Shown one piece after another: positions 8,307-15,708 of a DNA stretch of 64,000 nucleotides (the stretch's first letter is position 1; each line of letters opens with the position of its first letter). The stretch is taken from assembly GCF_029210365.1 (NCBI RefSeq), contig NZ_JARGES010000043.1, positions 124,001 through 188,000 on the forward strand. The letters run 5' to 3'. The notes under the pieces were generated by a model. The model saw only the letters and a program-made list of their open reading frames with translations. It did not search any database and was not told the origin of the DNA. The translations under genes and the position numbers were made by a program. Source of the DNA: Mesorhizobium sp. YIM 152430. GTDB lineage: Bacteria; Pseudomonadota; Alphaproteobacteria; Rhizobiales; Rhizobiaceae.

Positions 8307-8708
8307 TCAGAGGACTTCCAGCTTCACGCGCGCCACGCCCTGGTCGATCATGCCGACGGCCTGGGCCGCGCCGCGCGACAGGTCGATGACGCGCTTGCCG
8401 ACGAACGGCCCGCGATCGTTGATGCGCACCACGACCGCCTTGCCGTTGCGCTCGTTGATGACGCGAACCTTCGTGCCGAAGGGCAGCGTTCTATGCGCCG
8501 CGGTCATTTCATGCATGTTGTAGCGTTCGCCATTGGCCGTGGTCCGGCCGTGGAACTTGCCGCCATACCAGGACGCGGAGCCGGTGATCGTCTGCAACAC
8601 CTCCATCTTTTCGTCCGCGTGGGCAAACGAGCCCGACAGGCCGATGAGCGATGCGATGAGCGCCGCGCGGGACAAGGTGGCGGCGCGCGCGGTGTTGATA
8701 TGGAACAT
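8307..8708 (-). CDS. RlpA-family septal ring lytic transglycosylase-like protein
   Basis: 133 residues: signal peptide (cut near SFAHA-DEK, residue 31) and a double-psi beta-barrel with the RlpA hallmarks [29 protein letters not shown] and VRINDRGPF. The SPOR domain of E. coli RlpA is absent, as is common for short alphaproteobacterial forms. It is probably a periplasmic cell-wall protein; lytic activity on naked glycan strands is known for some family members only. Confidence 0.85.
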   Translation of the reverse strand: MFHINTARAATLSRAALIASLIGLSGSFAHADEKMEVLQTITGSASWYGGKFHGRTTANGERYNMHEMTAAHRTLPFGTKVRVINERNGKAVVVRINDRGPFVGKRVIDLSRGAAQAVGMIDQGVARVKLEVL

Positions 8709-8726
8709 TTCCTGAAGACCCCGGTT
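8702..8726 (+). promoter_or_regulatory. possible EcfG-type promoter overlapping the rlpA-like start
   Basis: GGAAC (8702-8706), 16 nt, GGTT (8723-8726); one -10 mismatch. It points toward the TIGR02587 gene, about 155 bases away, a long leader, so this is weak. Confidence 0.3.
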
Positions 8727-8881
8727 AACTGGATGTTTACGACTGCGTTTTCACGGGGGAGTGAACTGGCGGGCGGGTTTGACCAGAGCTTGAGACTCAT
8801 GGGGCGATTCCAAGGCCATTTCCGGGCGTCGAATGGCTGCTTTGCGCCGTTTCCCTTGCGGCAGAACCCGGAGATCCGGCC

Positions 8882-9715
8882 ATGACCGGCCATGGCCGTT
8901 TTGCTCCGCAAACCCCTGCTCTCCTGCGCGATGCCGGCCGTGCCATCGGCGGCGCGCTGGTCTTTTCCCTGCCCATGCTGATGACGATGGAAATGTGGCA
9001 GCTCGCCTACACGGTGCAGGCGTGGCGCATCGCCGTTCTCGTCGCAGTCGCCGTTCCGCTTCTTGTCGGGCTTTCCCATGTCATCGGCATCGGCAGGCGC
9101 CGCAAGCTGGCCGAAACGGCGATGGATGCGTTTTTCGCCTTCGGCATCGCCGCGTTCACCAGCGCCGTCGTCCTGACGGCGCTTGGCGTGCTCGCGCCTG
9201 GCATGTCGGTCGACGAGATCATCGGCAAGATCGCGATCCAGTCGGTGCCGGCGGCGATCGGCGCCCTGCTCGCACGCAGCCAGCTTCGCAGCGGCGCCGA
9301 CGAAACGCTGGGCGATCGCGAGGAGACCTATGCGGGCGAGCTTTTCCTGATGATGGTGGGCGCGCTTTTCCTCGGCTTCAATCTGGCTCCGACCGAGGAG
9401 ATGATCCTGATTTCCTATCTGATGACCGAATGGCACGGCATCGCCCTCATGGCGATTTCGATCGCGGCGATGCACGGTTTCGTCTTCGCGGTCGAATTCA
9501 AGGGCGGCAGCGAACTGTCGCAGGACACGCCGTGGTGGAGCGCCCTCTTGCGTTTCACTCTCCCCGGCTATGCGATCGCGGCACTGATTTCGCTGTTCCT
9601 GCTCTGGGTGTTCGGCCGGACGGAGGGACTCGCCATCGAGATGGTGGCGATGGCGGTGGTGGTTCTGGCCTTTCCGAGCGCCATCGGTGCCGCCGCCGCC
9701 CGTCTGATCCTGTGA
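8882..9715 (+). CDS. TIGR02587 family integral membrane protein
   Basis: 277 residues with about seven membrane segments and the family signature EETYAGELFLMMVGALFLGFNLAPTEEM. Function unknown; the family is found almost always next to a TIGR02588 gene, as here (start 8 bases after the stop). GGAG ribosome site upstream. A possible EcfG promoter at 8702-8726 would put the pair in the general stress response. Confidence 0.85.
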   Translation: MTGHGRFAPQTPALLRDAGRAIGGALVFSLPMLMTMEMWQLAYTVQAWRIAVLVAVAVPLLVGLSHVIGIGRRRKLAETAMDAFFAFGIAAFTSAVVLTALGVLAPGMSVDEIIGKIAIQSVPAAIGALLARSQLRSGADETLGDREETYAGELFLMMVGALFLGFNLAPTEEMILISYLMTEWHGIALMAISIAAMHGFVFAVEFKGGSELSQDTPWWSALLRFTLPGYAIAALISLFLLWVFGRTEGLAIEMVAMAVVVLAFPSAIGAAAARLIL

Positions 9716-9722
9716 GGACGTC

Positions 9723-10118
9723 GTGAGCGAGGAACCGCAGACCGAAAATCTGCCCGTCAACCGGGCGCCGCACCCGGCCGAATGGATCATCGGCGCGGCT
9801 TCGGCGCTCGGCGTGCTGGCGCTGGTTGCCTATCTCGCCGTCACCGCCATGACCGAGGCCGACGGCCCGCCGGACTTTGAGATCGCGATCGACGACGTTC
9901 TGGCCGGCTCCGGCGGGTGGCATGTGCGGGTCACGCTGCGCAATGTCGGCGACAAGACCGCAGCCGACGTGATGTTGCGCGGGGAGGTCGGTGCGGGGGA
10001 GACGAGCGAGTTGACCTTCGACTATGTCCCCGCCGGGTCGACGCGCCGGGGTGCGCTCGTCTTCGCGCGGGAGCCGGACGGGCTGGAACTGTCGGTCCGC
10101 TCCTATACCGACCCCTGA
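9723..10118 (+). CDS. TIGR02588 family protein
   Basis: 131 residues, GTG start. It has one membrane helix (about residues 21-43) followed by an extracytoplasmic beta-sandwich-like domain (DFEIAIDDVLAGSGGWHVRV...VRSYTDP). It is the usual partner of TIGR02587 membrane proteins; function unknown. An operon with the preceding gene is near certain from the 7-base gap. Confidence 0.85.
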   Translation: MSEEPQTENLPVNRAPHPAEWIIGAASALGVLALVAYLAVTAMTEADGPPDFEIAIDDVLAGSGGWHVRVTLRNVGDKTAADVMLRGEVGAGETSELTFDYVPAGSTRRGALVFAREPDGLELSVRSYTDP

Positions 10119-10134
10119 TACGCGACGGCGGGGC

Positions 10135-10160
10135 GGAACAAGTAACAGGGTCTGGCTGTT
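10135..10160 (+). promoter_or_regulatory. candidate EcfG-type promoter
   Basis: GGAAC (10135-10139), 17 nt, TGTT (10157-10160). It lies 54 bases before the ATG of the 52-residue protein at 10215 and between two gene pairs, so it would drive the DUF2188 operon. Confidence 0.4.
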
Positions 10161-10214
10161 GTCTGCCCAGATCGCGCTGAAAGCGCAGCCCGCCCCGAAG
10201 GAGAGACTGTCCAG

Positions 10215-10373
10215 ATGATCCGTTTGATGCTCATGGCGCTCGGCGCCTATACGCTTTACCGCATGTATGCCCCGCTCGAAGGCGAAAGCGGGACGCGCGC
10301 GCTTCTGTCCGACACCCGCACCCGCACGGATCGCGGAACCCGGCGTGCCCGCACGGCCGGAGGCCGGTCGTGA
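10215..10373 (+). CDS. 52-residue basic small protein coupled to a DUF2188 gene
   Basis: Reads MIRLMLMALGAYTLYRMYAP followed by an acidic turn and an Arg/Thr-rich tail (RTRTDRGTRRARTAGGRS). The N-terminus could be a short membrane helix with the basic tail in the cytosol. The stop overlaps the GTG of the next gene (GTGA), which supports translation. No known domain. Confidence 0.55.
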   Translation: MIRLMLMALGAYTLYRMYAPLEGESGTRALLSDTRTRTDRGTRRARTAGGRS

Positions 10374-10615
10374 CCAAACTGGTCTACGAGGTCGTCGAGC
10401 ATGATGGCGGTTGGGCCTACAAGCTCGGAGACGTTTTCTCCGAGCCGTATCCCACACATGACGCCGCGCGCGCCGCCGCGGAAAAAGCGGCTGCCGAGCA
10501 GCAGCTTGGCGGCAGGGACGAAGCGATCGAATACCAGGATCGCGACGGTGTCTGGCACGAGGAACAGGTGAGCGGCGGCGACCGCCCCGAGGTCGAGGTC
10601 AAGGACGGGGAATAG
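10370..10615 (+). CDS. DUF2188 domain protein
   Basis: 81 residues starting at GTG inside the previous stop. Contains the DUF2188 pattern (VVEHDGGWAYKLGDVFSEPYPTHDAARAAAEKAAAEQ), a small alpha/beta fold of unknown function frequent in rhizobial stress regulons. Its end overlaps the convergent 3-methyladenine glycosylase gene by 17 bases. The EcfG-like promoter at 10135 fits a stress role. Confidence 0.75.
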   Translation: MTKLVYEVVEHDGGWAYKLGDVFSEPYPTHDAARAAAEKAAAEQQLGGRDEAIEYQDRDGVWHEEQVSGGDRPEVEVKDGE

Positions 10616-11165
10616 GCGAGGGCGGGAACGGCCGGCTGAGAAAGGGCGACCCCGCGGCACCGAACCTCCATTCGAGATCGACCGCTTTCGAGATTCCCAC
10701 ACGCCGGCCCGTCACCAGAACAGGCCGGCTTTTTCGTGTCAGGAGATCGCAAAGCGGACGTCCGTTCCAGCTCGCATCGACGCCGAGCGCCTGCGCAAGC
10801 CGCCCCGGACCGGCGCAAAGCAGCCGTTCGGCTTGCTGCCCGCGCCGCGTCCGCATAGCATTGAGGCCGCAATCGGGCTCGATCGCCCGCAGGAGCACCG
10901 CGCTGCCGGGCACGCACACGATGTTGAGACACCAGTGCAGGCCGTAGGATCGATAGACATAGGCCGTTCCGGCAGGCCCGAACATCGCGGCGTTGCGCAA
11001 AGTAGGTCCCCGAAAACTGTGCGAGGCAGGATCGTCCCTCGCATAGGCTTCCGTTTCGACGATCACCCCGCCCGTGACTGCGGCGACGAGGCGCACACCG
11101 ATCAGGTCGCGCGCGACGTCCACCGGATGCCTGTCGAAGAATGCCGCATCGATCCCGTCAGGCAT
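10599..11165 (-). CDS. DNA-3-methyladenine glycosylase (Mpg/AAG family)
   Basis: 188 residues, usual length. It excises alkylated purines in base-excision repair. Visible motifs are FFDRHPVDVARDLIGVRL, GVIVETEAYARDDPASHSFRG (catalytic Glu in VETEAY) and FGPAGTAYVYRSYGLHWCLN. The frame is open far upstream, but homology begins at the ATG 11165, which overlaps the stop of a 55-residue upstream gene (ATGCCTGA), so translation is probably coupled. Confidence 0.9.
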   Translation of the reverse strand: MPDGIDAAFFDRHPVDVARDLIGVRLVAAVTGGVIVETEAYARDDPASHSFRGPTLRNAAMFGPAGTAYVYRSYGLHWCLNIVCVPGSAVLLRAIEPDCGLNAMRTRRGQQAERLLCAGPGRLAQALGVDASWNGRPLCDLLTRKSRPVLVTGRRVGISKAVDLEWRFGAAGSPFLSRPFPPSPIPRP

Positions 11166-11325
11166 GAAGCGGCGGGTCGTCCTGCTCGTCCGGGTTGGGA
11201 TTGGGCGCCTCGTCCGGCAATCTGTCGGGCTCCGGCTCCTCGATCGGTGGCGACGGCATGGGCGGCAGATCGGGACCGGGTTCGTTAGGCTGGCGCGGGT
11301 CGGGTGCGTGAAACAATCGGGACAT
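11158..11325 (-). CDS. 55-residue proline/acidic-rich small protein upstream of the glycosylase
   Basis: Reads MSRLFHAPDPRQPNEPGPDL then PPMPSPPIEEPEPDRLPDEA and PNPNPDEQDDPPLHA; about one third proline, otherwise Asp/Glu, probably disordered. AGGAGG lies 6 nt before the ATG. Its stop overlaps the glycosylase start (ATGCCTGA). Similar Pro/Glu/Asp mini-proteins occur unannotated in rhizobia. The strong ribosome site and overlap make it very likely real. Confidence 0.7.
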   Translation of the reverse strand: MSRLFHAPDPRQPNEPGPDLPPMPSPPIEEPEPDRLPDEAPNPNPDEQDDPPLHA

Positions 11326-11345
11326 CGCTGGCCTCCTCGCTCTTC

Positions 11346-11370
11346 AACCTCCTTCGGGACCAAGCGTTCC
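11346..11370 (-). promoter_or_regulatory. candidate EcfG-type promoter before the mini-protein/glycosylase operon
   Basis: Minus strand: GGAAC (11370-11366), 16 nt, GGTT (11349-11346). It ends 20 bases before the ATG at 11325, leaving a short leader that holds the ribosome site. One -10 mismatch. Confidence 0.4.
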
Positions 11371-11378
11371 CGATGCGG

Positions 11379-12125
11379 TCAGCCGATTGCGAAATCATAG
11401 ATGAGCTTGACCGCGAGAACGCTCAGCAAGGCGAGGATCGCCCGGTCGAATGCCTGTCTGGAAAACCGTCGCGCCAGGGCAGCGCCAACCGGCATGAAGG
11501 CGAGGATCGGGAACATGGCCAAGAAGGAAAGCGCAAGCCCCTGCCAAGTCAAAAGCCCCAACGCACCCATCATCGGCACCTGTGCCGCCGTCATCACGGC
11601 GAAGAAGATCGACACGGTCGAGATGAAATGCGTCCGCGTGAGCCCCATCGCATTGAGGAATGTCAGCGAGACCGGTGCCGACAGCCCGCCCGAGCCTTGC
11701 AGGATGCCGGCGACCGCTCCGGCCGGGACCGCAAGGCGGGTCGCGACTTCTCGGCTCAGCAACAGGTCGGGCCGCACCAGGCGCGCAACGATATAGAGCA
11801 GCACCGCGAGCGCCACGATCAGCAGCAGCGCGCGCGGCGAGAACGCCGCCAGCATCACCGTCCCGCCGATGACGCCGAGCGCGCCGGCCAGCGAGAAGGC
11901 GGCGACGAAGCGGTCGGGAAGACGGTCGCCGCGAAACAGCCAGGCTTGCCACAGATTGGTCAGAAGGTTCGGAACGAGCATCGTCACCACCGCCACGCGC
12001 ACGTCGAACATCATGGCAAGCGCCGGCACGGCCAGCACCGGCGCACCGGCGCCGGTCGCGCCCTTGAGCACGCCGCCGGCGGCGAGGCAGAGAAAGGCGA
12101 TGAGAAGTTCGGGCATGAGGCTCAT
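11379..12125 (-). CDS. sulfite exporter TauE/SafE family membrane protein
   Basis: 248 residues with seven to eight membrane segments, a duplicated four-helix half, and the N-terminal pattern LAAGGVLKGATGAGAPVLAVPALAMMFDVRVAVV typical of TauE/SafE. The family moves sulfite, sulfoacetate or other organic anions; the substrate cannot be read from sequence. No sulfur genes are adjacent, so the role here is open. Confidence 0.85.
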   Translation of the reverse strand: MSLMPELLIAFLCLAAGGVLKGATGAGAPVLAVPALAMMFDVRVAVVTMLVPNLLTNLWQAWLFRGDRLPDRFVAAFSLAGALGVIGGTVMLAAFSPRALLLIVALAVLLYIVARLVRPDLLLSREVATRLAVPAGAVAGILQGSGGLSAPVSLTFLNAMGLTRTHFISTVSIFFAVMTAAQVPMMGALGLLTWQGLALSFLAMFPILAFMPVGAALARRFSRQAFDRAILALLSVLAVKLIYDFAIG

Positions 12126-12313
12126 GAACGTGTTGGCTACGCCTCGCGCGACCGGACTGCAACGAAAATTCTTTTCATGTGAACGAAATTGCGTTGCGCC
12201 AGCCCCCTAAACCGGAGTTTTGCGACCCTCCATCGGATCGATGCGATGGGAGATGCAGCCGCGCGATGATCCGTACGGGCGCGCATGACGGACCCACAGG
12301 CCGCCTGGTTGCA

Positions 12314-13003
12314 TCAGCCTGCGCCGAGCGCCTTGAGAACGAAGTCCGAGACGCCCAGCGCATAGGCTTCGGCACTCATGCCGCGCCGGGCATGTTTCGG
12401 CCGCTTCACATACCAGTCCTGCAAGAGGGGCTTGATCAGTGCGGCGGCAAAGTGCGGATCGTCGACCCTGAAGACACCGCGCGCCGCGCCGTCCGAAAGC
12501 ACTCTGGCGAAGATGGCCTCCGTTGCCGCCTCGCTGGCGATGGCACGCTTTCGCGCCGGCGCGGGGAACGACTTCGCCTCCATATAGGCGAACACGAAAA
12601 AGGGCTGCATCGCCTCGCTCAAGAGGATGTGCATCTCGATCAGCCATCGCAGATGCGCCGCCGGATCGTCCCGGACCTCCTCGGGCGCCGCGGCCAGAAG
12701 GTCTTCCGCCGCCGAGGACACCTCGCCGAGGATCATGACCAGCAGCGTTTCCTTTCCGTCGAAATAGGAATAGAGCCCGCCCATCGACAGCCCCGCCGCT
12801 TCGGCGAGGTCGCGCAGCGACATCGCCTGGAACCCCAGCCGGTTTGACAGCTTCAGCGTCGCCTCGATGATCTTCGCAAGCTTCGCGACGGCGACGTGTG
12901 GCTTGCGCGTGCGGATACGGTCGCGATGGCGCTCGAGGATGCGTGCCGCTGCGGCTTCGAGCGAATAGTCGCCATAGTGGGCCAGTCGTTTCTCCGGCGA
13001 CAA
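12314..13003 (-). CDS. TetR/AcrR family regulator
   Basis: 229 residues with the TetR HTH at about 43-88 (IIEATLKLSNRLGFQAMSLR...LYSYFDGKETLL) after an unusually long 38-residue N-terminus, and an all-helical ligand domain. It starts at TTG 13003 with AAGG 9 nt upstream; no ATG is available before the HTH. Divergent to the acyl-CoA dehydrogenase; the palindrome at 13099-13120 is its probable operator, so it likely controls that gene in response to an acyl-CoA or lipid. Confidence 0.85.
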   Translation of the reverse strand: MSPEKRLAHYGDYSLEAAAARILERHRDRIRTRKPHVAVAKLAKIIEATLKLSNRLGFQAMSLRDLAEAAGLSMGGLYSYFDGKETLLVMILGEVSSAAEDLLAAAPEEVRDDPAAHLRWLIEMHILLSEAMQPFFVFAYMEAKSFPAPARKRAIASEAATEAIFARVLSDGAARGVFRVDDPHFAAALIKPLLQDWYVKRPKHARRGMSAEAYALGVSDFVLKALGAG

Positions 13004-13098
13004 TGCATGGACCTTTCAGGAACGCGTGAAGCGAAGTTCGCGGGCCTCCGCATTAGCGCGACGGGACCGGATTGCCAATCTCGCACGTCTGCGATAAT

Positions 13099-13120
13099 AA
13101 ATCGAGCGCTCGCTCGATTT
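13099..13120. promoter_or_regulatory. TetR-type operator palindrome
   Basis: Perfect inverted repeat AAATCGAGCG-CT-CGCTCGATTT between the divergent TetR and acyl-CoA dehydrogenase genes. Length and symmetry fit a TetR dimer site. Confidence 0.7.
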
Positions 13121-13178
13121 TTATGAACCCGCTTCGGTTGATCGCGAGCATCCGACGTCTCGTTCCAAGGAAATTCCC

Positions 13179-14384
13179 ATGGACTTCACCATCTCTCCCC
13201 GCGTCGAGGACTATCGCCGCCGCATCGCCGCCTTCGTCGACGCGCATGTGCTGCCGCTCGAAGCCGAACGCGCGAATTACGACGCGCATGAGAACATCCG
13301 CACCGACGTGCTCGACACCGTGCGCGAAAAGGCGAAGGCCGAGGGGCTCTGGTGTCTCCAGTTGAAGAAGGAGACGGGCGGACAGGAACTCGGCCGCATG
13401 GGCATGGCGGTCTGCTATGAGGCGATGAACCGCTCGCTCTTCGGCCCCGCCGTCTTCAACTCCGCCGCGCCCGACGACGGCAACATGATGGTGCTGGAAG
13501 CCGTCGGCACACCCTACCAGAAGCAACGCTGGCTCCAGCCCATCGTCGAGGGCAAGGTGCGCTCCGCCTTCGCCATGACGGAGCCCTCGCCCGGTTCGGG
13601 CTCCGACCCGTCGATGATGCTGACCAGGGCCGAAAGGCGCGGCGACATCTATGTCGTCTCCGGCCGCAAATGGTTCATCACCGGAGCGGAGGAAGCCCAG
13701 CATTTCATCCTTCTCGCCCGCACCTCGGACGATCCGCGCAAGGGCCTGACCGCCTTCCTTTTCGACCGCGACCAGCCTGGCTGGCAGATCGACCGCCGCA
13801 TCGAGATCATGGGACCGGAGGAACATGGCGGCCATTGCGAACTGACCTTCGACGGGCTCGAAATCCCGGCGAAAGACGTGATGCTGAACGAGGGCGACGG
13901 CCTCAAGGTCACCCAGATCCGGCTCGGGCCGGCGCGCCTGACGCATTGTATGCGCTGGCTGGGCCTGTCGAAGCGCTGCGTCGAGATCGCCACCGAATAC
14001 GCCGCCCGCCGCGAGGGCTTCGGCCAGCGCCTTGCCGATCGCGAGAGCGTGCAGTTGATGCTCGGCGACCTCGCCATGAAGATCGAGATCGCGCGGCTTC
14101 TGGTGATGAAGGCCGCATGGGCGCTCGACCAGGGCTCCTTCGCGCGCAAGGAAGTCTCGATGGCCAAGATCCAGGTGGCGAACGTGCTGCATCAGGCCGC
14201 CGACACGGCGCTCCAGATCAACGGCGCGCGCGGCTATTCCAAGGACACGCCCATCGAGTGGATCTACCGCTATGCGCGCCAGGCGCGCCTCGTCGACGGC
14301 GCCGACGAGGTTCACAAGATGGTGCTGAACCGTCACCTGAACGAGGAGGGACAGGATTTCTGGCGCTGGCCGGTCGACGGATGA
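13179..14384 (+). CDS. acyl-CoA dehydrogenase family protein
   Basis: 401 residues, full-length FAD-dependent ACAD: N-terminal helical domain, middle beta domain (AFAMTEPSPGSGSDPSMM, KWFITGAEEAQHFILLARTS), C-terminal helical domain (GARGYSKDTPIEWIYRYARQ). Introduces the alpha-beta double bond into an acyl-CoA. The sequence is close to ACAD10/11-like bacterial forms acting on medium or branched substrates. Single gene, probably under the divergent TetR regulator. Confidence 0.85.
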   Translation: MDFTISPRVEDYRRRIAAFVDAHVLPLEAERANYDAHENIRTDVLDTVREKAKAEGLWCLQLKKETGGQELGRMGMAVCYEAMNRSLFGPAVFNSAAPDDGNMMVLEAVGTPYQKQRWLQPIVEGKVRSAFAMTEPSPGSGSDPSMMLTRAERRGDIYVVSGRKWFITGAEEAQHFILLARTSDDPRKGLTAFLFDRDQPGWQIDRRIEIMGPEEHGGHCELTFDGLEIPAKDVMLNEGDGLKVTQIRLGPARLTHCMRWLGLSKRCVEIATEYAARREGFGQRLADRESVQLMLGDLAMKIEIARLLVMKAAWALDQGSFARKEVSMAKIQVANVLHQAADTALQINGARGYSKDTPIEWIYRYARQARLVDGADEVHKMVLNRHLNEEGQDFWRWPVDG

Positions 14385-14424
14385 GGATACCCACGGCGAG
14401 TCGGCAAGATTGCGGCTTCCCCTT

Positions 14425-14446
14425 CCGCTCACAACGAATTGAGCGG
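14425..14446. terminator. weak hairpin after the acyl-CoA dehydrogenase
   Basis: CCGCTCA-N8-TGAGCGG dyad 40 bases past the stop, without a T run. Possible Rho-assisted terminator or mRNA 3' stabiliser. Confidence 0.3.
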
Positions 14447-14519
14447 CGCCCGCACCTCGGCTAAGAATTTGTTAACCATGTCGGCAGACGCTTCGTCTTG
14501 AAAAAGACGGGGGTCTTGA

Positions 14520-14639
14520 ATGAACGGTTTCCTGAAACATCGCCGCGATGTCGCGCCCGGCCCGATGCTTGCCTTCGTCCTCGTCGCCTGCGGCGCGGGC
14601 ATCTGGACGGTCACGACCTTCGCGCCGCTCCTGCGCTGA
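14520..14639 (+). CDS. 39-residue single-span membrane mini-protein
   Basis: Reads MNGFLKHRRDVAPGPMLAFV then LVACGAGIWTVTTFAPLLR: a basic N-terminus and one hydrophobic span (about 15-35). A short GGGG-rich ribosome-site-like stretch precedes it. Composition and position in an otherwise empty gap suggest a real membrane peptide, but there is no homology I can name. Confidence 0.45.
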   Translation: MNGFLKHRRDVAPGPMLAFVLVACGAGIWTVTTFAPLLR

Positions 14640-14654
14640 ACCGAGGCGGGCATG

Positions 14655-14689
14655 AAAAATGGCGGCCCGCTTTCGCGAGGCCGCCATCC
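14655..14689 (-). terminator. intrinsic terminator of the sugar ABC operon
   Basis: On the minus strand ATGGCGGCC...GGCCGCCAT forms a stem followed by TTTTT, 20 bases past the stop of the substrate-binding protein gene. Confidence 0.8.
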
Positions 14690-14708
14690 CTGGTCCGCCC
14701 TGGGAAGC

Positions 14709-15662
14709 CTAGAACGGCGAATCCGGGTAGTAGTACTGCTCGGCATTGTCGCCGGTGATCAGCACCGAGCCGATGATGAACTCGCCCGACACCGGCGCGT
14801 TGCCGACGAAGTTGAGCGCGGTCAGTTCGATCGCCGTACCGATCATCGCCGGCGGATAGGTGACGTTGGCCGGGACCATCTCGTCGCCATCCATCACGCG
14901 CTGGATCATCTCCTTCATGCCGGCGCCGCCAAGCACCCACATCTCGCCTTCGCGGCCCGCCTGGTTGATCGCCTCGATGGCGCCGACGGCCATGTCGTCA
15001 TCCGAAGCCCAGACGGCGACGACGTCGGAATTGCGCGACAGGAGGTCCTGCGTTACCTCGAAAGCATCGTCGCGGTTCCAGTTGCCGTGTTCCATGCCGA
15101 CGATCTCGATGCCCGATCCCTCGATCGCGGCCTCGAAGGCTGCGACGCGCTCATTGTCGATCGTGGTCGGGATGCCGCGCAGCACGATGATGTTGCCGCC
15201 GTCGGGCAGACGCTCCTTGAAGAACTCGCCCGCCACGCGTCCGAAGCCCGGATTGTCGCCGGCGACGTAGAGGTCCTCGATGTTTTCCTGGGAAAGGCCG
15301 CGATCGACGACCGTCACCCATTTGCCGGCTTCCTTGACCCGTGCGACCGGGCCGGTCAGCGGCTCGGATTCGAACGGCAGCACGACCAGCGCGTCGATGT
15401 TGCGCGTCGCCATCATGTCCTCGATGTCGGAGACCTGCTGGCCCGGATCGGAGGCCGTCGACAGGACGAAGTCGAGATTCTCGTAGCGCTCCTCGAGCGC
15501 GGCGATGGTTGCCTGCGCATGGAAGTTCATGCCGCCGGCCCAGCCATGCGTCGCCGCCGGGATCGACACTCCGATCACGGCCGACTCGGCGTCCTGCGCA
15601 TGGAGCGGGTTGGCAAATGCGACGCCGAGCGCAAGCGCGCCGGCCAATGCTGTCAGTTTCAT
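14709..15662 (-). CDS. sugar ABC transporter substrate-binding protein (RbsB-type)
   Basis: 317 residues with signal peptide (MKLTALAGALALGVAFANPL, cleavage HAQ-DAES) and a periplasmic-binding-protein-type-I fold (IGVSIPAATHGWAGGMNF, NIDALVVLPFESEPLTG, VAVWASDDDMAVGAIEAINQ). It delivers a monosaccharide or polyol to the permease encoded next to it. Last gene of a five-gene minus-strand operon, so distal to the promoter, yet followed by a strong terminator. Confidence 0.9.
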   Translation of the reverse strand: MKLTALAGALALGVAFANPLHAQDAESAVIGVSIPAATHGWAGGMNFHAQATIAALEERYENLDFVLSTASDPGQQVSDIEDMMATRNIDALVVLPFESEPLTGPVARVKEAGKWVTVVDRGLSQENIEDLYVAGDNPGFGRVAGEFFKERLPDGGNIIVLRGIPTTIDNERVAAFEAAIEGSGIEIVGMEHGNWNRDDAFEVTQDLLSRNSDVVAVWASDDDMAVGAIEAINQAGREGEMWVLGGAGMKEMIQRVMDGDEMVPANVTYPPAMIGTAIELTALNFVGNAPVSGEFIIGSVLITGDNAEQYYYPDSPF

Positions 15663-15708
15663 GGTCTCTCTCCCTTGGTTGGCTCTGCTTTTCGAGCTTT
15701 TTTGCCCG

